Positions 40,801 through 50,505 are shown, counted from the stretch's first letter. The stretch: 64,000 bases of DNA from Rhodococcoides fascians A25f (GCF_000760935.2 NZ_CP049744.1:2821501-2885500), one strand, 5' to 3'. Program-made: numbers and translations. Notes: generated from the letters alone by a model not told the origin.

Positions 40801-43800
40801 ACAGCAGGCGATTCACTATGGCGGAGTGCGTGACTGCCACGCCCTTGGGCCGGCCGGTGGAACCGGAGGTGTAGATCACGTAGGCGGTGTTCGAGCCACC
40901 CAGGCTGCCCAGTCGATCGGCATCGGTGACCGACGAGTGATCGCGATCGGAGACGTCCAACAGATCGACGGCGAGAACGGGAGTTGCCACCGGAATGTTG
41001 ATCCAGTCGCGGCTCGTGGTGAGAATGCACACCGGTTGAGCACTCGACAGTACGTAGGACGACCGCTCGACCGGATGGTCCGGGTCGATCGGCACATACG
41101 CACCACCGGCCTTGACGATGGCGTACATGCCCACGAGCAGGTCGATCGATCGTCGCATTGCCAGGCCGACGTGGGATTCCGGAGCCACGCCGAGCGAGAT
41201 GAGGTGCCGAGCGAGCTGATTGGCACGCTCGTCCAGTTCGAGATACGTGATGTGCTCGTCCTCGAACACCAGCGCGGTCGAGTACGGACTGCGGAGCACC
41301 TGCCGGTCGAACATGCTGCTCAGCGTGACGCCGATGTCTCCGGCCGGGATCTGCTGGTGGACCGAAGACGATTCGATCAGTCGTGCGGTGTCGTTCCACT
41401 CGAACAGAACGAGTTCCCGTTCTGCGGCGGAGAGGATGTCGATGTCGCCGGTTCGGACGTCCGTCGACGTGCCGATGGTGGAGACGATTCGCAGGAAGCG
41501 GTCGACGAACCGATCGATGGTGTCGGGATCGAACAGATCTGTGGCGTAGGTGAAGGCGGCCGACAACGCACCGGTTTCGTCGGCGGGGTTCTGATCGACC
41601 CGTAGTTGCAGATCGAACTTCGCTGTGTCGGTGCTGATTTCCTCGAACTCGACGGTGAGATCGGGCAGTTCCAGCGTGGCCGCGGCGTTGTTCTGGAATT
41701 CGAGGAGAACCTGGAACAGCGGCGAATGATCGGTCGATCTCGCCGGATCGAGCACATCGACGAGTCGCTCGAACGGAATGTCGGTGTTGTCGAAGGCCGC
41801 GAGATCGGATCGTCGGGTACCGGCCAACAACTCGCCGAACGTCGCGTGCGGCTCGACCTGTGTACGCAGCACGAGCGTGCCGACGAACATACCGACCAGA
41901 TCGTCGAGGGCTGCGTCCCCTCGACCGGCGATCGGGGTTCCGATAGCGATGTCGCGGGTGCCGCTCAACCGGGCGAGCAGCAAAGCAAGCGCGGAGTGGA
42001 CCACCATGAACAGCGTCGACTCGTGTTCGGCCGCAACCGAAGACAATCGAGCGGCGACATCGGCCGGAATGGTGAACGGGGTGACGCTGCCACGCATCGA
42101 CTGCCGAATCGGCCGTGGTCGATCGAGTGGCATCGGCAACACGTCGGGTAGATCTGCCAGTGCCGACTGCCAGAAGTCGATCTGCCGCGATGCCACGGAT
42201 GTGGGGTCGTTCTCGTTGCCGAGGACGGCATGTTGCCACAAGGCGAAGTCCGCGTACTGCACGGCCAGGGGATCCCACATCGGAGCCGATCCCGCAGACC
42301 GGGCACCGTAGGCGACCATGACGTCGCGCGCCAGCGGTGCCATCGAGGCACCGTCGGCAGCAATGTGGTGTACCACGATGGCGAGCACAAAACTTTCCGC
42401 GCCGGTCCGATACAGCACGGCGCGGAATGGAAGATCGACCGTGACGTCGAATCCTGTTGTCGCAGAGGTGCGGACGAGTGCGTCTACCGACGCGGCGTCG
42501 ACCTCGACGAAGTCGAGTGGGAGGTTGGGTCCGGTGACGTCCTCGACCGGGGTGATGACCTGGTTCGGCAGATCTCCCCCGGTGGGAAACACCGTCCGGA
42601 GAGATTCGTGGCGCGACAGAACGTCGCCGATGGCCGCGGACATCGCGGTGACGTCCAGGCGACCCGTCAAACGGACGGTGAGTGGAATGTTGTACGCGGG
42701 CGACGCCACATCGAACTGGTTGATGAACCACATTCGCTGCTGAGCGAGAGAGAGCGGAACGGACTCGGGTCGTTCGACAGCCACGAGTGCCGGGCGGCGG
42801 TGCAACGAGGCACCCTTTGCCTCCGCACGTTCTGCCAGCGTGCGCACCGTCGATGCCTCGAACAGGTCGAGAACCTTCAGATCGGTTCCGAGGGCAGAAT
42901 TGGCTCGCGCGATCAATCGCGTTGCCACCAGCGAGTTTCCGCCGAGATCGAAGAAGCTGTCGGTCACACCTACCCGATCGACCTCGAGAACGTCGCAGAA
43001 GACAGCGGCCACAGCGGCTTCGTACTCCGTCTGCGCGGCCTCGAACGCACCGTGCGATCCGAGTTCCGGTTCGGGTAGTGCGTTTCGGTCGAGTTTGCCT
43101 GCCGGAGTCAACGGAATCGACTCGAGCATCACCAACGCCGACGGCACCATATGCGCCGGCAACACCGACCCCACATGCTCCCGCAACGACGCCGCATCGA
43201 GAACCGTCCCCGCCACCGGCAACACATACGACACCAACACCGTCGCCCCGGCCGCACTCTCACGCCCCACCGTGACCACAAAATCGACACCCGGCACAGC
43301 AGCCAACACCGAATCGATCTCACCCAACTCGATCCGGAAACCACGCACCTTCACCTGAAAATCGCTACGCCCCACATACTCCAACGCACCCGAAGCATTC
43401 CACCGCACCACATCACCGGTGCGATACATCCGCGAACCCGCACCACCGAACGGATTGGCCACGAACCGCTCCGCCGTCAAACCCAACCGAGCGTGATACC
43501 CACGAGCCAACGCCGGACCCGCCAGATACAACTCACCCACCACACCCACCGGCACCGGATTCAACCGCGCATCCAACACCACCTCCGCGAAACCGATAGT
43601 CGGAGAACCGATATCGACAGACTCCCCCACCACCAACGCCGACGAAATCGACGAGAAAATCGTCGCCTCCGTCGGACCGTACGCATTGAACATCCGCCGA
43701 CCCGGCGCCCACCGCGCCACCAACTCCGGCGCACACACATCACCACCGGTGACCACAACCTGAACCGAATCCAACCCCACCGGATCCACCGACGCCAACG

Positions 43801-46654
43801 CCGCAGGCGTCACGAACGCATGGGAGACCCGCTCCTGCGCCAACAACGACGCCAACTCCACCCCACCGAACACCAACGGCGGAGCAATCACCATCGTCGC
43901 CCCACCCGAAAACGCCAACACGAACTCGAGAATCGACGCATCGAAACTCGGCGACGCAAACGCCAACACCCGAGACGACGGACCCACACCGAACCGAACC
44001 CGCTCCTCAGCAGCCAAGTTCCCCACACCACGATGAGTGACCACCACACCCTTGGGCACACCAGTGGACCCCGACGTATAAATCAGATACGCCGCATCAT
44101 CGAGACGCAACACCCCCGAACGCTCGGCATCCAACACCGGAGCAGCCGACCGAAACGCCAGATCCGCCACCACATCCGGATCATCGAGCACCACCCACGA
44201 CACCCCACCCACACCCGACACCGCACCCACATGAGCACCCAACGTCACACCCACCACAGCACCCGAATCGACCAACATGTGCTCGATCCGATCCACCGGA
44301 TAATTCGGATCCACCGGCAAGAACGCACCACCGGCCTTCGCCACCGCCCACACCGCCACCACAGACTCCACCGACCGCGACAACGCCAACGCCACGAACG
44401 ACCCCGGACCCACACCACACGACATCAACATCCGCGCCAACCGCGACGACGCCGCATCCAACTCACCATACGAAAGCACCCGCGAACCCGACACCACCGC
44501 AACACCACCGACACCAGCCACACCCACCGCACCAGCCAACAACTCCGGCAACACCACACCCACCACAGACCGCGGACCACGAACCGGAGCCAGTCGAGCG
44601 CGCTCGGCCGCGGACAGCATGTCCACGTCACCGATCAGCAGCTCGGGTGCATCCGTGAGTGCATCGAGAATTCGGACCACTCGGCGGCCGAATTGCGACA
44701 TGCTCGCGGCGTCGAACAGTTCTGTGGCGTAATCGAAAACGACACCGACCGAATCGGACTCGTTCACGGTGACGACCAGATCCATGTCGATTCCGTCGTG
44801 CGGCAGAACTGCGGGACCGAATCGAAGCGCAACCTGAGCCAGCGGGCTGTGCGAGCCGGACCGAGACAGACCGAGCGCGCCGACGACGTCGTCGAACGCC
44901 ACGTCACCGTGTGCGAGTGCAGCGTCGAAATCGACCTCGGTCGCAGCGACGAAGTCGCCGAAAGACTGCCGTCCGTTCGGGTTGGTTCGCAGAACGACGG
45001 TTTCGCCGCTGTCGACGGGCACGGCGATCGAGACGTCGTCGGTGCTGGCAAGGCGTGAAAGAAGCACGGCGAGAACGGATTCGAACACCACGAACGGCGT
45101 TGTCGCCCGGTCGGCGGCCAGTTGTTCGACTGCTGCCCAGGTGGTGGATCCGAGGGTGATCTCGTGCGATGCGCGAACATGGCCGATACGTGAAGGACGG
45201 ACGCGATCGCTGGGGATGCCGATCAGGTCCGGAGAATCGGAGAGTCGATCCGTCCAGTAGGCGAGCTGAGCGGCGGCGCGTCGGCGTCGACGGCCTTCGT
45301 GGGCGCTGTCCGGATGTACTTCGGCGACAACGACATCGGGGGCGGCCGCGATGAATGCTTCGGCCATATCCACGAAACTCGAGTGGTGCGCCGTGAGGTC
45401 GTCGTCGTCGTACCGGTTCGGGTTGGCCCTGAAATCGACGAATGTTCTTGCAGGTGAACCGCTCTGGTACACGTTGACCAAAAGGTCTTCCACAGGTCCC
45501 GACGTGACGATGTTGAACTCGCCGACAATGGAACCGAGGTTGATCTGCTGGTGGAACAGCATCATGTTGACCATCGGCCCGGTGAGCTGCTTGTCGCTAC
45601 CCGAGGCCGCCAGCTCGCGCCGGATGTCCTCGATGCTGAACCGCTGGTGCCTGAGCGCGCCCATCAACTCGAGCTGGACCTGCTGGACCAGTTCACCGAC
45701 GGTGGCGTCCTCTCGGACGTGCATCGGAATCGGTGCGACGTTGACCAGCATTCCGCCGGATCGGCGGAGCAACGCCGTGGTTCGGGCGGACACCGGAATA
45801 TTGACCAGTACGTCGTCTCGTCCGGTCATTCGCGAGAGGTAGCAGCCGAACGCGGCGATGAACACCGCGGCCGAGGTTCCGCCCTTGGTGGAATCGGACT
45901 CTTCGAGAGCGGTGACGACGTCGGCGGGCAGAGCGATGCTGCGCAACTTGCTGGCGGCAATCGTGCGGCCGTCCGTGTTCGACAGAGTTGCTCCGTCGTG
46001 AATGTCGGCGGCGCGGGCGACCCAATATTCCTTGTCGGACTCGAAGCGTGTCGACGTCCGGTACTCCTGATCGAGCTCGTACAGACGGCGCAACTCGGCC
46101 GCCTTGTTGGGCTCGGGTTCGGAGTGCTCGACGGCGGCTGTGTACAGCGCTGCGGTGCGGTTGACGAGCGTCATGGCACCGTAGCCGTCCAGGGCCACGT
46201 GGTGGATCTTGCTGTACCAGAGGTTGCGCTCGTCCTCGACCTGAATGATCCAGCTCTCGACCAGCGGATCGTTCTCCATGTCGACCGGCTGCACGTAGTT
46301 GTGGTCGATCCACTGCAGCGCCGAGGACATCGGATCGTCCTCGCCGCGAAGATCCAGATAGTGCACGGATTGGTCGATCGAATGATCGACCAGCTGAACG
46401 GCCTCTCCGTCGACTTCGGCCAGACGGAGGTAGGCGGACTGGAACTCGTGTCCGGCCTGAGCCGATGCTTCCTGCAGCACTGCTATGTCGAGGTTGCCTC
46501 GCAGGTCGACGTACTGGGCGATGCAGACTGCAACGTCAGGCGCCAGCTGCTGAGCGAACCACATTCCCCGCTGGGCGGAGGAGAGTGGGAAGCCGTTTTC
46601 GAAACCGGTGCCGGTCGGCGGCGTCTGAGACCCACCGGTCGTTGTTGCGCGCAT
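19895..46654 (-). CDS. giant seven-module nonribosomal peptide synthetase (8,919 aa)
   Basis: Single gene; ATG at 46654 with GAAGGG 7 bases upstream. Approximate residues: C1 20-450 (HHVALDG) plus a C-domain second half 455-680 without HHxxxDG; A1 688-1197; T1 ~1236. C2 1295-1735, A2 1755-2240, T2 ~2316. C3 2375-2815, A3 2827-3336, T3 ~3378, E3 3436-3890 (HHLVIDG). C4 3925-4355 (HHILLDG), A4 4371-4870, T4 ~4916. C5 4976-5410, A5 5428-5945, T5 ~6000, E5 6055-6515. C6 6548-6985 (HHILLDG), A6 6988-7490, T6 ~7538. C7 7598-8045, A7 8051-8555, T7 ~8605; TE 8660-8919 with Ser8743 in GWSLGG. Eye-read codes against GrsA: A2 DVWHFSLVD (Ser), A5 DFWNIGMVH (Thr), A1/A3 DALFVGAIF, A4 DALFAGAIF, A6 DALFVGGIM, A7 DAYFAGGIQ (unassigned, hydrophobic). 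Likely product: N-capped X-Ser-D-X-X-D-aThr-X-X heptapeptide. Confidence 0.95.
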   Translation of the reverse strand: MRATTTGGSQTPPTGTGFENGFPLSSAQRGMWFAQQLAPDVAVCIAQYVDLRGNLDIAVLQEASAQAGHEFQSAYLRLAEVDGEAVQLVDHSIDQSVHYLDLRGEDDPMSSALQWIDHNYVQPVDMENDPLVESWIIQVEDERNLWYSKIHHVALDGYGAMTLVNRTAALYTAAVEHSEPEPNKAAELRRLYELDQEYRTSTRFESDKEYWVARAADIHDGATLSNTDGRTIAASKLRSIALPADVVTALEESDSTKGGTSAAVFIAAFGCYLSRMTGRDDVLVNIPVSARTTALLRRSGGMLVNVAPIPMHVREDATVGELVQQVQLELMGALRHQRFSIEDIRRELAASGSDKQLTGPMVNMMLFHQQINLGSIVGEFNIVTSGPVEDLLVNVYQSGSPARTFVDFRANPNRYDDDDLTAHHSSFVDMAEAFIAAAPDVVVAEVHPDSAHEGRRRRRAAAQLAYWTDRLSDSPDLIGIPSDRVRPSRIGHVRASHEITLGSTTWAAVEQLAADRATTPFVVFESVLAVLLSRLASTDDVSIAVPVDSGETVVLRTNPNGRQSFGDFVAATEVDFDAALAHGDVAFDDVVGALGLSRSGSHSPLAQVALRFGPAVLPHDGIDMDLVVTVNESDSVGVVFDYATELFDAASMSQFGRRVVRILDALTDAPELLIGDVDMLSAAERARLAPVRGPRSVVGVVLPELLAGAVGVAGVGGVAVVSGSRVLSYGELDAASSRLARMLMSCGVGPGSFVALALSRSVESVVAVWAVAKAGGAFLPVDPNYPVDRIEHMLVDSGAVVGVTLGAHVGAVSGVGGVSWVVLDDPDVVADLAFRSAAPVLDAERSGVLRLDDAAYLIYTSGSTGVPKGVVVTHRGVGNLAAEERVRFGVGPSSRVLAFASPSFDASILEFVLAFSGGATMVIAPPLVFGGVELASLLAQERVSHAFVTPAALASVDPVGLDSVQVVVTGGDVCAPELVARWAPGRRMFNAYGPTEATIFSSISSALVVGESVDIGSPTIGFAEVVLDARLNPVPVGVVGELYLAGPALARGYHARLGLTAERFVANPFGGAGSRMYRTGDVVRWNASGALEYVGRSDFQVKVRGFRIELGEIDSVLAAVPGVDFVVTVGRESAAGATVLVSYVLPVAGTVLDAASLREHVGSVLPAHMVPSALVMLESIPLTPAGKLDRNALPEPELGSHGAFEAAQTEYEAAVAAVFCDVLEVDRVGVTDSFFDLGGNSLVATRLIARANSALGTDLKVLDLFEASTVRTLAERAEAKGASLHRRPALVAVERPESVPLSLAQQRMWFINQFDVASPAYNIPLTVRLTGRLDVTAMSAAIGDVLSRHESLRTVFPTGGDLPNQVITPVEDVTGPNLPLDFVEVDAASVDALVRTSATTGFDVTVDLPFRAVLYRTGAESFVLAIVVHHIAADGASMAPLARDVMVAYGARSAGSAPMWDPLAVQYADFALWQHAVLGNENDPTSVASRQIDFWQSALADLPDVLPMPLDRPRPIRQSMRGSVTPFTIPADVAARLSSVAAEHESTLFMVVHSALALLLARLSGTRDIAIGTPIAGRGDAALDDLVGMFVGTLVLRTQVEPHATFGELLAGTRRSDLAAFDNTDIPFERLVDVLDPARSTDHSPLFQVLLEFQNNAAATLELPDLTVEFEEISTDTAKFDLQLRVDQNPADETGALSAAFTYATDLFDPDTIDRFVDRFLRIVSTIGTSTDVRTGDIDILSAAERELVLFEWNDTARLIESSSVHQQIPAGDIGVTLSSMFDRQVLRSPYSTALVFEDEHITYLELDERANQLARHLISLGVAPESHVGLAMRRSIDLLVGMYAIVKAGGAYVPIDPDHPVERSSYVLSSAQPVCILTTSRDWINIPVATPVLAVDLLDVSDRDHSSVTDADRLGSLGGSNTAYVIYTSGSTGRPKGVAVTHSAIVNRLLWMQHEYRLEPADTVLQKTPATFDVSVWEFFWPLQVGAKLVVAEPDGHRDPAYLSRIIADEHITTVHFVPSMLAVFAAGARAAECTSLRLVFCSGEALPPATAAQFARFSLAELHNLYGPTEAAVDVSYYHVTGRDPVSIPIGAPVWNTRLYVLDASLRLAPIGAPGELYLAGVQLARGYVGRGDLTADRFVADPFGEPGERLYRTGDLVRWRADGELEYIGRTDFQVKLRGLRIELPEIEAVLLRSESVAQAIALVHKDPNTGETLVAYVVGAPGVAVDPTDLTAEAARRLPAYMVPSHVVVLDSLPVNASGKLDRKALPAPEFTVAAAEFVGPENPVEEIVAGIFADLLGISQVGVTSSFFEIGGNSLIAMRLVARVNAALGSNIGIRDLFDAPTVRALSAGIDIREHDADAAPRLIPQERPDVVPLSLAQQRMWFINQYDTESAAYNVAFAMRLSGALDVDAMRSAIGDVLTRHESLRTMFPLSDDGPVQSILDVASALPDLTPITADDDRHVHELIGDVAGSGFDVVADVPSRVRLIRERENEHVLVMVVHHISSDGFSSAPLARDLMVAYSARAAGHAPSQEPLPVQYADYALWQRRYLGTESDPESLMAQQSTYWVDTLSGSPEVLPLPTDRPRPAVASLRGESVSFEIDAAIHVRLATVAAEHNSSSFMIVHAALAVLLARLSGTEDISVGTPISGRGDAALDELVGMFVNTLVLRTQVPGSTRFEDLLSDVRATDLAAFTHSDIPFERVVDAVDPARSTAHAPLFQVMLEFQHTDRPTVTLPGLSIEGIELPNHISNFDLQLTVSEEFDKFGAPVGIDAGFRYATELFDADTVRVLADRLARILDVVTTDPSVRIGDIDILSNDEYATLAPVRGPRSVVGVVLPELLAGAVGVAGVGGVAVVSGSRVLSYGELDAASSRLARMLMSCGVGPGSFVALALSRSVESVVAVWAVAKAGGAFLPVDPNYPVDRIEHMLVDSGAVVGVTLGAHVGAVSGVGGVSWVVLDDPDVVADLAFRSAAPVLDAERSGVLRLDDAAYLIYTSGSTGVPKGVVVTHRGVGNLAAEERVRFGVGPSSRVLAFASPSFDASILEFVLAFSGGATMVIAPPLVFGGVELASLLAQERVSHAFVTPAALASVDPVGLDSVQVVVTGGDVCAPELVARWAPGRRMFNAYGPTEATIFSSISSALVVGESVDIGSPTIGFAEVVLDARLNPVPVGVVGELYLAGPALARGYHARLGLTAERFVANPFGGAGSRMYRTGDVVRWNASGALEYVGRSDFQVKVRGFRIELGEIDSVLAAVPGVDFVVTVGRESAAGATVLVSYVLPVAGTVLDAASLREHVGSVLPAHMVPSALVMLESIPLTPAGKLDRNALPEPDWSAQVTTGGRDADNAVEKTLAGLFAEVLRLDRVGVDDSFFALGGDSIMSIQLVSRAKAAGLALSPRDVFEHKTVAALAEVVAAGDGTAALVLEELPGGGVGDVPLTPIVAWMLDRTAVLDKHTQTAVLTLPADIELDVLEATVQTVLDHHDMLRGVLHRGEHPAMEVLPVGSVSAQSVVHRVSSTTVHGAEFSEQARTEAAAAVARLAPDSGVMIQMVWFDAGTEGSRLLVVAHHLVIDGVSWRILVPDLASAWAQIIGGNTPELAPVGTSMRRWSHGLREVTATRADELELWRSVVAQPDPLIGSRALDREIDVYRTVDKIETTLSTDVTEGLLTALPDAFHGSVNDGLLAALALATAVWRRGRGVVVDDALISLEGHGREDHVVPGADLGRTIGWFTTIYPLRLTLDGIDLDDALAGGADAARLIKSVKEQLLAVPDHGIGYGMLRYLDETGAAALRDFPAPQISFNYLGRYSTDIPDELRGHGWLPVDDSGVGDSQDEDLPVAAVLDINAVTTATPTGPRLEASFAFPTGVLDAAEVAELVELWRQALTALTLLAQRPGAGGFTPSDLQLVRLDQSSIDDLERVYPTLDDIWSMTPLQAGLLFHAELSDQSVDAYIVQLVLELRGHVDEARFRRSAQALLRRHANLRTAFVHNTDGESIQIVHHEVDAPWSSIDLTGLDVDERAAELERIEHEDRATRFNMAQAPLLRFMLITVAPGEWRLVMTNHHILLDGWSTPLLLKDLLTLYVVDGDETVLPRVPAYRDYLSWLAKRDRSSATAAWTDALAGLSEPTLLTPVESRRQESTLAGRALISLDTAQTDRLRAVARARGVTMNSMVQASWAMVLGTLTGRSDVVFGATVSGRPPEVSDIESMVGLFINTLPVRIVLDPSETLGEYLDRVQAEQAALLDHHYLGLTDIQRAVGPAVAFDTLTVFESYPMDRAGLSAETDLAGMHVHDVHDGSDTAQYPLTLVAMVDDRLHIEAKYLPELFEDSVVRATIDRIVRVLEAIATDTDRRVGSLSLLSEDELGRLAPVHGPASSGVRLLPDIFTGAAATNTDGLALWSGDGTLGYAELDARSSALARALIARGAGPETVVALALPRSIDSVLGIWAVAKTGAAFLPVDPSYPRDRVEHMLVDSGASIGLTLGTHVTAVDGLGSARWTVLDQDETRAELADLSTTPVRDDDRMRPMHVDQVAYLIYTSGSTGVPKGVTVTHRGLANLAEEERSRFEVTPDARVLAFASPSFDASILELVMVFSGAATMVIAPTSVYGGTELAALLAEQNVTHAFVTPAALASVDPEGLTELRVVATGGDVCPPELVARWAPGRLMFNAYGPTEATIFSSISDPLSVDSSIDIGSPTIGFSEVVLDTRLHPVPVGVAGELYLAGPALARGYHSRFGLTADRFVAHPFAEPGARMYRTGDVVRWTESGTLEYVGRSDFQVKVRGFRIELGEIDAVLTDDPTVEFATTVGVDGPTGNTILVAYVLPRPGRQIDATALRTHVSSSLPTHMIPTAFVALESIPLTPAGKLDRKALPAPDLHLGSDSRAPRTETERIIADIFGEVLGIETVGIDSSFFDLGGDSLSATRLTARVNTALDTAISVRALFEAPTVESLAERVDSNPLGTVRRPALVAKPRPSSIPLSLAQQRMWFINQFDVTSAAYNIPLAVRLTGRLDIAAMSAAVGDVLERHESLRTVFPTQGERPEQKILDVRTASTELDVVDLDAGEVVAAVSAAAAQGFDVSTELPFRAVLYRLAPDEFVLSIVVHHIAADGASMAPLARDVMVAYGARAAATVPMWVPLEVQYADFALWQRDVLGDESDPSSLAAQQLDFWKTALADLPEVLPLPLDHPRPARQSLRGNSVRFEIDRDTHASLVDVARANEATVFMAVHAAWSVLMARLSGTEDIAVGTPIAGRGDAALDDLVGMFVGTLVLRTDVAPQLSFTELLRATRTADLAAFDNTDVPFERLVDVLDPTRSTDHSPLFQVLLEFQNNTSATLELPDLTVRAVDIDAHVAKFDLQLTVAENFDETGAPSGMTAAITYAVDLFEESSVQEFSARFGALLDAVTADPDSAVGDIDLLLPGELDAMTHEWNHSGLAADDSTLADRFAAAAARFPDSRAVVFGDRSMTYAELDDRSSRLARVLVGRGVTSESLVAVAVPRDEQLIVALLAVIKSGGGYLPIDVSYPADRLAFMLEDASPVCVISTVADSTAVPTSDLDVLLVDSPELIAELNDVSGAPLTDADRSGKTGADSIAYVIYTSGSTGRPKGVQIAHRNVATLFANTADLFDFDERDVWTMFHSYAFDFSVWELWGPLLHGGALVVVDYYTARSPELFRELLVREKVTVLNQTPTAFYQFAEADRVATAAVGAAEDSAELSLRYVIFGGEALDLGQLGRWYARHDESAPTLVNMYGITETTVHVSHLALTEEFAASASASVIGQAIPALNVAVLDARLKPVPPGVTGEMYVSGAQLSRGYLGRAGLSATRFVADPSGPAGHRMYRTGDTARWNRDGALEYLGRSDMQVQLHGFRIELGEIESALLAFDGVAASVVSVRDDGFGDRLIGYVVAESGRTLDHSAVLDFVGTTLTSYMVPAALIVLDELPLTANGKLDRRALPAPDFSANVTESRLPATEVESILAGLFADVLGLDTVGVDDSFFALGGDSIMSIQLVSRAKAAGLVLAPRDIFERKTVAALAEVVVLGGDVVVLEELDGEGVGPLPLTPVVRWMLDRSTDFGRYTQTALLQLPVGIDTTTLERTVQAVLDRHDMLRSRLFQDSDGTWHEAVSPIGTVSAASVIHAVSVDSVDGAEFSSRAATELDAAADRLIPADGVMVQMVWFQGPNGSGRLLVVAHHLVIDGVSWRILVPDLATAWSQIVAGDEPVLAPIGTSMRRWSTGLTDVTASRADELGLWQRILSGDDPTIGSRPLDKSVDVDATVQRIRTSLPVEVTERLLTTVPNVFRGSVNDGLLAGLALALTAWRRERGAAVRSALITLEGHGREDAVVPGADLGRTVGWFTTIFPVRLDLGSVDIADALSGGDSAGALIKAVKEQLLEIPDHGIGYGMLRYLDPAGTEALSDHAAPQVSFNYLGRFSTGSSEGMEDVGWIPVADAELGDAQNPDMPVPAALDINAVTTSTPDGPQLDATFAFPAGILGADEVDRLIELWTQALTAITEHASADGAGGLTPSDLELVDIDQRSIEVLENRFPDLDDVWSMSPLQAGLLFHARLAGEVGSDSAGVDAYMVQLGLELRGTVDSARMHAAVDKLVSRHPNLRAAFVHNSSGESLQIVQNSVTVPWAEIDLRGAADVEAALEAVLEADRGVRFEMDSAPLLRFTLITLADDHWRLLLTNHHILLDGWSTPLVVKELITLYVTESDDSMLPRVPAYRDYLTWMRQRDVSISTAQWVSAMAGVEEPTLLVTGDRGRQLSTVSRESERSLSIETTAALRDFAARRGSTLNTLVQTAWGVVLATLTGRDDVVFGATVSGRPPEVPGIEGMIGLFINTLPVRVTLDPGETLGALVDRVQSEQASLLDHHYLGLTDIQRAAGAGVAFDTLTVFESYPVDRAGASAATDFAGMQVTDILGTDAAHYPLTLVSSVDERLNLKAKYLPELFDVEDVDAIVDRVERVLGAVLADEQQPLARLSLLDEAEFGSLAPVFGIEGRSTRLLPEIFSDAAAIDPDAIALRSVDGELTYRELDRRSNRLARILLSHGVHTETFVALGIARSIESVLTVWAVAKSGAAFVPVDPNYPADRIEHMLADSGASFGVTTRAHLDDLPSTVAWIILDDLATDGPNGVGDEPIADSERHGRVTLDSAAYTIYTSGSTGVPKGVVVTHSGLDNFATEQRERYGVSKDSRTLHVSSPSFDASVLEYLLAFGAGATMVIVPPTVYGGEELASLLASEAVTHGFITPSALASVDPTGLETFADVVVGGEAVPAELVGKWAPGRNLYNGYGPTEATIMSNISAPMVAGEPVSIGGPVRGVHEVVLNSRLQPVPVGVAGELYLAGVGLARGYHDRMGLTAERFVADPFGAPGSRMYRTGDVVRWSPDLTIEYVGRSDSQVKVRGFRIELGEIDAALSAHPAVDFAATFGTPGPSGATVLVAYVRLGGEAVDTAVLRDHLAAALPSHMVPSAIVVLETIPLTPVGKLDRAALPIPEFGAATSYREPTTPAELTVAAVFAEILDIDRVGADDSFFELGGDSLSATRVIARVNAEFGTAIGVRTIFETPTVSGLANAVGTADTRTQRPALVAVQRPEHIPLSLAQQRMWFINRFDTSSAAYNVPLVVKLTGQLDTAALAAAVVDVLERHESLRTTFPEGPQFPVQLVHPAGDVAPTVEPERIDAGVLTDRVALLAGRGFDVTTEIPVHVELFQVLDTTGSAADDQVFVLAMVVHHIAADGASMAPLARDVVLAYSARSAGRAPDWRPLPVQYADYTLWQRSLLGDEKDESSVAAAQLKYWTTTLAGLPDLLPLPTDRPRPTTQDFRGGRVRFTVDAEIHRALVEVTREQNVSMFMVLHAAFAVVLARLSGTDDIAITTPVAGRGDAGLDDLVGMFVNTLVLRSRVVDSTSFVDLLTQVKAHDLDAFDHTEMPFERIVEVLNPTRSTAYAPLSQVALSFQNNEKASLELPDLRVEGFDFDVPVAKQDLQLLVSENFGDDGRPAGFEAAFDYATSLFDAATVDAIAARLVRVLDAVGNDRLTPVGDIDILSADEKQALAPARGSADVALRTWPEMLAASVALDPYAVAVTYRGVSLSYADLDSWSNRIARMLIDYGVGPETFVALALPRSIESVLSVWAVAKTGAAFLPVDPNYPSDRIAHMLEDSRAAMGLTDIDSRESLPDTVPWLVLDDPETSSELSRYPVDAVTDSERTATLHLDHPAYLIYTSGSTGRPKGVAVRHRGMANLQAEVIERFRPTRDSRVSHIASPSFDASVYELTMAFGVGATVVIVPPGTFGGSELADLLESEHVTHAFLTPAALSSIDETRLGTVRVLAVGGEACTPELVAKWAPGRKMFNGYGPTETTIQASVGGPLVPGGTVDVGSPGTGFRFLVLDARLRPVPAGVSGELYIAGPGTARGYLRRFGLTAERFVADPFGTPGERMYRTGDVVRWGSTGAVEFVGRSDFQVKVRGFRIELGEIDSALTEHEQVGFAATIGHTAASGDTVLVSYVLAADGETVDTEALRDRVAKVLPRHMVPSAIIELDDIPLTPVGKLDRRALPIPELTVSTTPYRAPSTDVEAAIADAFAQVLGVERVGMDDNFFELGGTSLVATKIVPAIEGAIGVRVPLQALFVDPTPAGLAARVASDADAAGADLDSVFGVMIPLRGTGSKAPLFCVHPGIGLSWGYAGIVSKLTDDRPVYGLQLPSIVEGTSFGSIRDLAHRYADEIRTVQPVGPYHLLGWSLGGSLAHAIAVELRSTGSEVHTLALLDSYVDGHDDDNIDGALSVENLLGGLGLDLTAQPSAEPLTYERGVELLDESLGQTTGVTADHLRRINAGFENSTRIMAEFVPDVFDGDVLFFSATKGASDGIVRSPQEWRPYVTGDIVIHDVEVFHNEMTNADAADVIGPIVDSHLGNTAE
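36648..38176 (-). repeat. 1,529-bp direct repeat: adenylation domain 3 of the NRPS
   Basis: Apparently identical, base for base, to 43065-44593, offset 6,417 bp (a multiple of three). It spans the whole A domain, from the C-A linker (APVRGPRS) to the A-T linker (LPEP). Both edges diverge abruptly. Codons are rich in GGT, GTG, TTG, CGG and GAT, while flanking NRPS sequence prefers GGC, GTC, CTG and GAC. Confidence 0.95.
43065..44593 (-). repeat. 1,529-bp direct repeat: adenylation domain 1 of the NRPS
   Basis: Partner of 36648-38176. Since the sequences agree, A1 and A3 must activate the same substrate. The copies lie in the same orientation and frame, so recombination between them would delete two modules' worth of coding sequence cleanly (6,417 bp). 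Confidence 0.95.
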
Positions 46655-47312
46655 TCACTTGCCCTTCGGCGGCACGGTCGCGGTGGCGAAATCCGACGCC
46701 GAATTCATCGGCTCGTACGTTTCGGTCCGGTTCGGGGTGTCGAGCCGCGGCGGCTTGTGCGCGCGATTGAGCAATTCTGGCTTCCGTTCTGGTCTGCGTT
46801 CGTGTCGGTTCACACACGCTCGATGTACTGAAAGGGCTCGTATTGCTTCGTCGCGCATCGCCGACCGGATTGAAACGGGGCGGCTCCCTGGTTCTACCGC
46901 TTCGACCGAACTGTGAGTTCGCAGGACGAGTACGAGACGACGACCGATCGGTTATGTGTCTGCGACATGAGCTTCCCCTCCCCGAACAGGTGTCCGGCAT
47001 GAACGCAACGTCGGTGCCGACCCTTGGATCCCATTACAACGTGTGGCCGAAGCTGTTCAGCCTGTCCACCCACTGAAGCCGCACCCGAAAACCGGCCTCC
47101 AACACCTCCAGCGGCTTACAAAGATACAACATTGGCAGGAGCCTTTTGTGCAGTAGTCATAAGAAGCATCGACGACCGCTTCCAGCCTGTTACAGGAGTG
47201 ACCGTGTTCGCCACTCGAACGTGCGCTATTCGATCGAACGAATGACTTCTCGAAAGGAACAGGCGTCACGTCCCGGTATTTTTCAGGCGTAGTGATCGGT
47301 AAAACGTGGCAT
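46655..47312. promoter_or_regulatory. NRPS upstream region
   Basis: 658 bases between lnt and the NRPS, both on the minus strand; the NRPS promoter must be here. No MbtH-like or other real gene is visible. Structures seen: a short frame ending in a TGA that abuts the NRPS ATG (TGAATG at 46657-46652), whose last ATG gives MNSASDFATATVPPKGK, and the inverted repeat ATTCG-N6-CGAAT at 47228-47243. A CGGTAAA/TTTACCG hairpin at 47297-47318 overlaps the lnt stop and may end lnt transcription. No clear iron box or sigma consensus is seen. Confidence 0.4.
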
Positions 47313-48920
47313 TTACCGACCTCGTGTTTGTTTGTGTGGCAACTCGCGCCGGCTGATCAGCAGCGTCGCACCGAGTGCACCGACAGCAGAAAGGCACAGA
47401 ATCAGCTCTGATCCGAAGCCGAGCAGAGTGGCGACGGTGTGCGTTCGGCGCAGCGCAACACTCGAAACGAGCACGTCGGGGGTGAACAGCGGTGTCTGTT
47501 GCAACACGTCGCCGTTGGGCGAGACTATCGCGCTGACGCCACTCGTCGCGGCCACCACGACAGTCCGTCCGTGTTCGACGGCCCGTACTCGCGACATCGC
47601 AAGTTGCTGGTAGGTCATTTCGGTGTCGCCGAAGGTCGCGTTGTTGGTGGGGATGGCGATGAATTCTGCTCCGGACCTGACCGATTCCTCGAGGGCGCGA
47701 TCGAATGCGACCTCATAGCACGTCGCTATTCCGGCGGCTATTCCTGCGGCGTGCACCACGCCGTTACCACTGCCGGGGACGAAATATCCCGCCCGGTCGG
47801 CATATTCCGAAAACAAACGGAAAAAGCTTCGGTAGGGCAAGTACTCGCCGAACGGTTGAATTATCTTTTTGTCGTGCCTCTCGCCGGGGCCGTCGTCACC
47901 GTTCCAGGCAATGACGGAATTCGAGTTCGTGCCATCGGCATTGACGAGCACCGTGCCGACGAGGATCGGCGCGCCGACGGCAACCGAGGCTCGTGTGATG
48001 AGAGTCGCAGCGTCGGGATTGCGCAACGGGTCGATATCGGACGCGTTCTCCGGCCACACGACGAGATCCGGAGCCGGTTGTCTGCCCGCCTCGACATCGG
48101 CGGCCAGAGTCAAGGTCTCCCGGACGTGATTGTCCAGAACTGCGCGGCGCTGTGCGTTGAAATCCAGACCCAATCGCGGAACGCTTCCCTGCACGGCAGC
48201 GATGGTGACCGTGCGTTCGCCGTCCTCCGCGTCGTTGGTGTGCAGAGTCGGTAGCAGAGCAAGCGCGAAGATGGACGCGACCGCTGTCGCGGCCACGGGA
48301 ACGACGAAGGATCGCACAGTGCGCGGACGGCAGCTCGCCAGGATCAGCGCTGCCAGGCCGGTTCCGGTCAGGGCCACCCCGAAGGTGAGCAGCGGTGCGC
48401 CTCCCACGCTCGCCAACGGCAGCAACCAACCCTCGGGTTGCCCGAAAGCCAGCCGACCCCACGGGAAGCCACCGAACGGAACACTCGACCGCAGCCATTC
48501 GGTCAGACTCCACGCCAACGCCAACGACAGTGGCCACCAGGCACTTCGCGCTGCAACCACGCCGAGTGCCCCGAACAATCCCACGAAGACGGACTCGGCG
48601 GCAGCCAACGCCAACCACGGCATCGGCCCCACGTACACACCTATCCACGGCAGCAGCGGAACGAAGAATCCGAGGCCGGCGGCATACCCGTAGCCGAAGC
48701 CTGCCTTCAGTGACACCGATCGTCGACCGCCGAACCCGGTCAACACCAGCGCCAGTACCGCAATGCCGATCGGTGCCAGGAACCACAGGGTCCGAGGAGG
48801 GAAGCTCGCGAAGATCAGTACACCGGCACCGACCGAGAGCAGGGTCGACACGGTGGCCCTGCGTAGACGATCACCCCGTGACGGCGTCGTCGCGACCGCC
48901 GGAAGACTGTCACCCTTCAT
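47313..48920 (-). CDS. lnt: apolipoprotein N-acyltransferase (Lnt)
   Basis: 535 residues. An N-terminal block of about six to eight membrane spans (LLSVGAGVLIFASFPPRTLW, AAGLGFFVPLLPWIGVYVG, ALAWSLTEWLRSSVPFGGFP) precedes a nitrilase-fold catalytic domain (~240-505). The catalytic triad is Glu291 (VVWPENASD), Lys351 (HDKKIIQPFGEYLPYR) and Cys401 (IATCYEVAFD). A last span, FGSELILCLSAVGALGATLL, ends it. The enzyme N-acylates the lipid-modified Cys of lipoproteins in the cytoplasmic membrane. Its start overlaps the amidohydrolase stop by 11 bases. In mycobacteria the polyprenol mannosyltransferase ppm1 follows or is fused; it does not follow here. Confidence 0.95.
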   Translation of the reverse strand: MKGDSLPAVATTPSRGDRLRRATVSTLLSVGAGVLIFASFPPRTLWFLAPIGIAVLALVLTGFGGRRSVSLKAGFGYGYAAGLGFFVPLLPWIGVYVGPMPWLALAAAESVFVGLFGALGVVAARSAWWPLSLALAWSLTEWLRSSVPFGGFPWGRLAFGQPEGWLLPLASVGGAPLLTFGVALTGTGLAALILASCRPRTVRSFVVPVAATAVASIFALALLPTLHTNDAEDGERTVTIAAVQGSVPRLGLDFNAQRRAVLDNHVRETLTLAADVEAGRQPAPDLVVWPENASDIDPLRNPDAATLITRASVAVGAPILVGTVLVNADGTNSNSVIAWNGDDGPGERHDKKIIQPFGEYLPYRSFFRLFSEYADRAGYFVPGSGNGVVHAAGIAAGIATCYEVAFDRALEESVRSGAEFIAIPTNNATFGDTEMTYQQLAMSRVRAVEHGRTVVVAATSGVSAIVSPNGDVLQQTPLFTPDVLVSSVALRRTHTVATLLGFGSELILCLSAVGALGATLLISRRELPHKQTRGR

Positions 48921-50505
48921 GGATGACCTTGCCGCGATGCACGGTCATCGAACAACGCGGGCTCTCGGCCGACGCGTCGAGGCTGGGCAGCGGAGACACT
49001 CCGGCCCGTGGGTCCGTCGACCAGCGTTGGACGCTGTCTTTGGGGGCCCGTACTACGAGTTCGTCGACGTCCCACACCGCGAAGGATGCGGGCGCACCCG
49101 GCACCAGCGTGCCCGCCACGCCGTCTCGGACTCCGCCCGCGCGCCACGCTCCCCGGGTCGCCGCGGAGAACGCAGCTCGGGGTGAAACGGCACTGCCCGG
49201 CGTGTGGTGGTTGACGGCGGCCCTCGCCGTCGCCCATGGATCGAGGCGCGTGACCGGTGCGTCGGAACCGAACGCGAGGGCGACGCCGGCCGAGGCCAAT
49301 CGAGCGAACGGATGGAGTGCGGCACCGCGCTCGGCACCGAGCCGTGCCGCATAGAGTCCTCCCGAACCACCCCACAGCGAGTCGAACAGCGGTTGCACGC
49401 TGGCGATCACGCCCCACGAGGCCAGAAGATCGGACTGTTCCGGTGTCACCATCGACAGATGGTCGAGCCGGTGTCCGCATGCAGCAACGGCAGGTGTGCC
49501 GAGTTCGGCCACCACACGCGCGAAGGCAGTGACGGCGGCCGTGACCGCGGCATCTCCGATGACGTGGAAGCCGGCTTGGACCCCGGCCGCGGTACAGGCC
49601 GAGATGTGCGCGGTGATCGCGTCGACGTCGAGGTAGGAGACTCCCGTTCCGGGGTCGTCCGCATAGGGAGAGGACAACCACGCGGTTCGCGATCCCAGCG
49701 ATCCGTCGACGAAGATGTCGCCGGCCAGACCGTGCGCCCCGGTGTCGGCGAGCAGCTGCCGTGCCTGCTCGGCCGTGTCGACCGGCTCGCCCCAGTAGCC
49801 GCGCACTTCCACCCCGTGTGCGGTAGCCATCAGTTCACGGAAGTCGTCGATTCCCGACACGATCGGGCCCCCGCATTCGTGCACGGCGACGATTCCCTTG
49901 GCTGCTGCGTCGTCGAGCGCCGCCTTACGGGCCCGGGTGCGGGTGTCCGTGGTGAGCATGGCGCGAGCCGTCAGCCTCGCGAGGTGGTGCGCATCGGCGG
50001 TGAGCGGGGACTGTGGCGAGAACCCCGCGGCGGTGTCGATACCGGACGCCGCCGACCGCAACGGCGTCGAGACGGCAGCCGAGTGCGAATCGACTCGCGT
50101 GAGGTACACCGGCCGACCCGGAGCTGCTGCATCGAGATCGGACGTCGTCGGTGGCCGCCGTTCGATCCACTCCGATTCGTCCCAGCCGTGCCCCCACACC
50201 AGCGCGTCGGACGTCTTCGCTGCGTACTCGGCGAGTACGCGCATGCAGTCGTCGAGGGATCGGCAGTGGGACAGATCGAGTCCGATCAGGGACAACCCCA
50301 GATCGGTGACGTGTACGTGTGTGTCGACGAAAGCCGGTGCAACGAAGGAGCCGGCCAGGTCGGTGACGGGCACTCCGGGATGAAGCGCACGGCCGGTCCG
50401 ATCCTCACCGATCCAACTGACGACTCCATCGGTCACGGCCATGGCGGTGGCGTCCGAGGCCATCGGACTGTAGATCCGTCCGCCGCAGAACAATTCGGTG
50501 GTCAC
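48910..50505 (-). CDS. YtcJ-like metal-dependent amidohydrolase
   Basis: 531 residues. An N-terminal beta sandwich (LFCGGRIYSPMASDATAMAV, DGVVSWIGED) leads to VAPAFVDTHVHVTDLG, where the HxH metal ligands begin the TIM barrel. Later metal or substrate positions are GFHVIGDAA, GHRLDHLSMV and the terminal FGSDAPVTRLDPWATARAAV. The C-terminus VRDGVAGTLVPGAPASFAVW is the usual closing motif. YtcJ-type enzymes hydrolyse amide or formamide bonds of exogenous substrates; this one's substrate is unknown. It overlaps lnt and follows fxsA by 17 bases, so the three form an operon. Confidence 0.9.
   Translation of the reverse strand: MTTELFCGGRIYSPMASDATAMAVTDGVVSWIGEDRTGRALHPGVPVTDLAGSFVAPAFVDTHVHVTDLGLSLIGLDLSHCRSLDDCMRVLAEYAAKTSDALVWGHGWDESEWIERRPPTTSDLDAAAPGRPVYLTRVDSHSAAVSTPLRSAASGIDTAAGFSPQSPLTADAHHLARLTARAMLTTDTRTRARKAALDDAAAKGIVAVHECGGPIVSGIDDFRELMATAHGVEVRGYWGEPVDTAEQARQLLADTGAHGLAGDIFVDGSLGSRTAWLSSPYADDPGTGVSYLDVDAITAHISACTAAGVQAGFHVIGDAAVTAAVTAFARVVAELGTPAVAACGHRLDHLSMVTPEQSDLLASWGVIASVQPLFDSLWGGSGGLYAARLGAERGAALHPFARLASAGVALAFGSDAPVTRLDPWATARAAVNHHTPGSAVSPRAAFSAATRGAWRAGGVRDGVAGTLVPGAPASFAVWDVDELVVRAPKDSVQRWSTDPRAGVSPLPSLDASAESPRCSMTVHRGKVIHEG

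Noticed and set aside
36734..45058. Two 635-codon + strand open frames (36734-38641 and 43151-45058) and several others of 300-950 codons opposite the NRPS
   Set aside because: They are His/Arg/Thr-rich mirror images of the NRPS coding strand, have no recognisable domains, and are twins only because the A-domain blocks are repeated. Long antisense frames are common in high-GC genes.
46838..46850. A fifth copy of the 36-bp repeat (TCGTATTGCTT in the NRPS upstream region)
   Set aside because: Only 11 bases match and the CCCTGCAT half is absent; a chance match.
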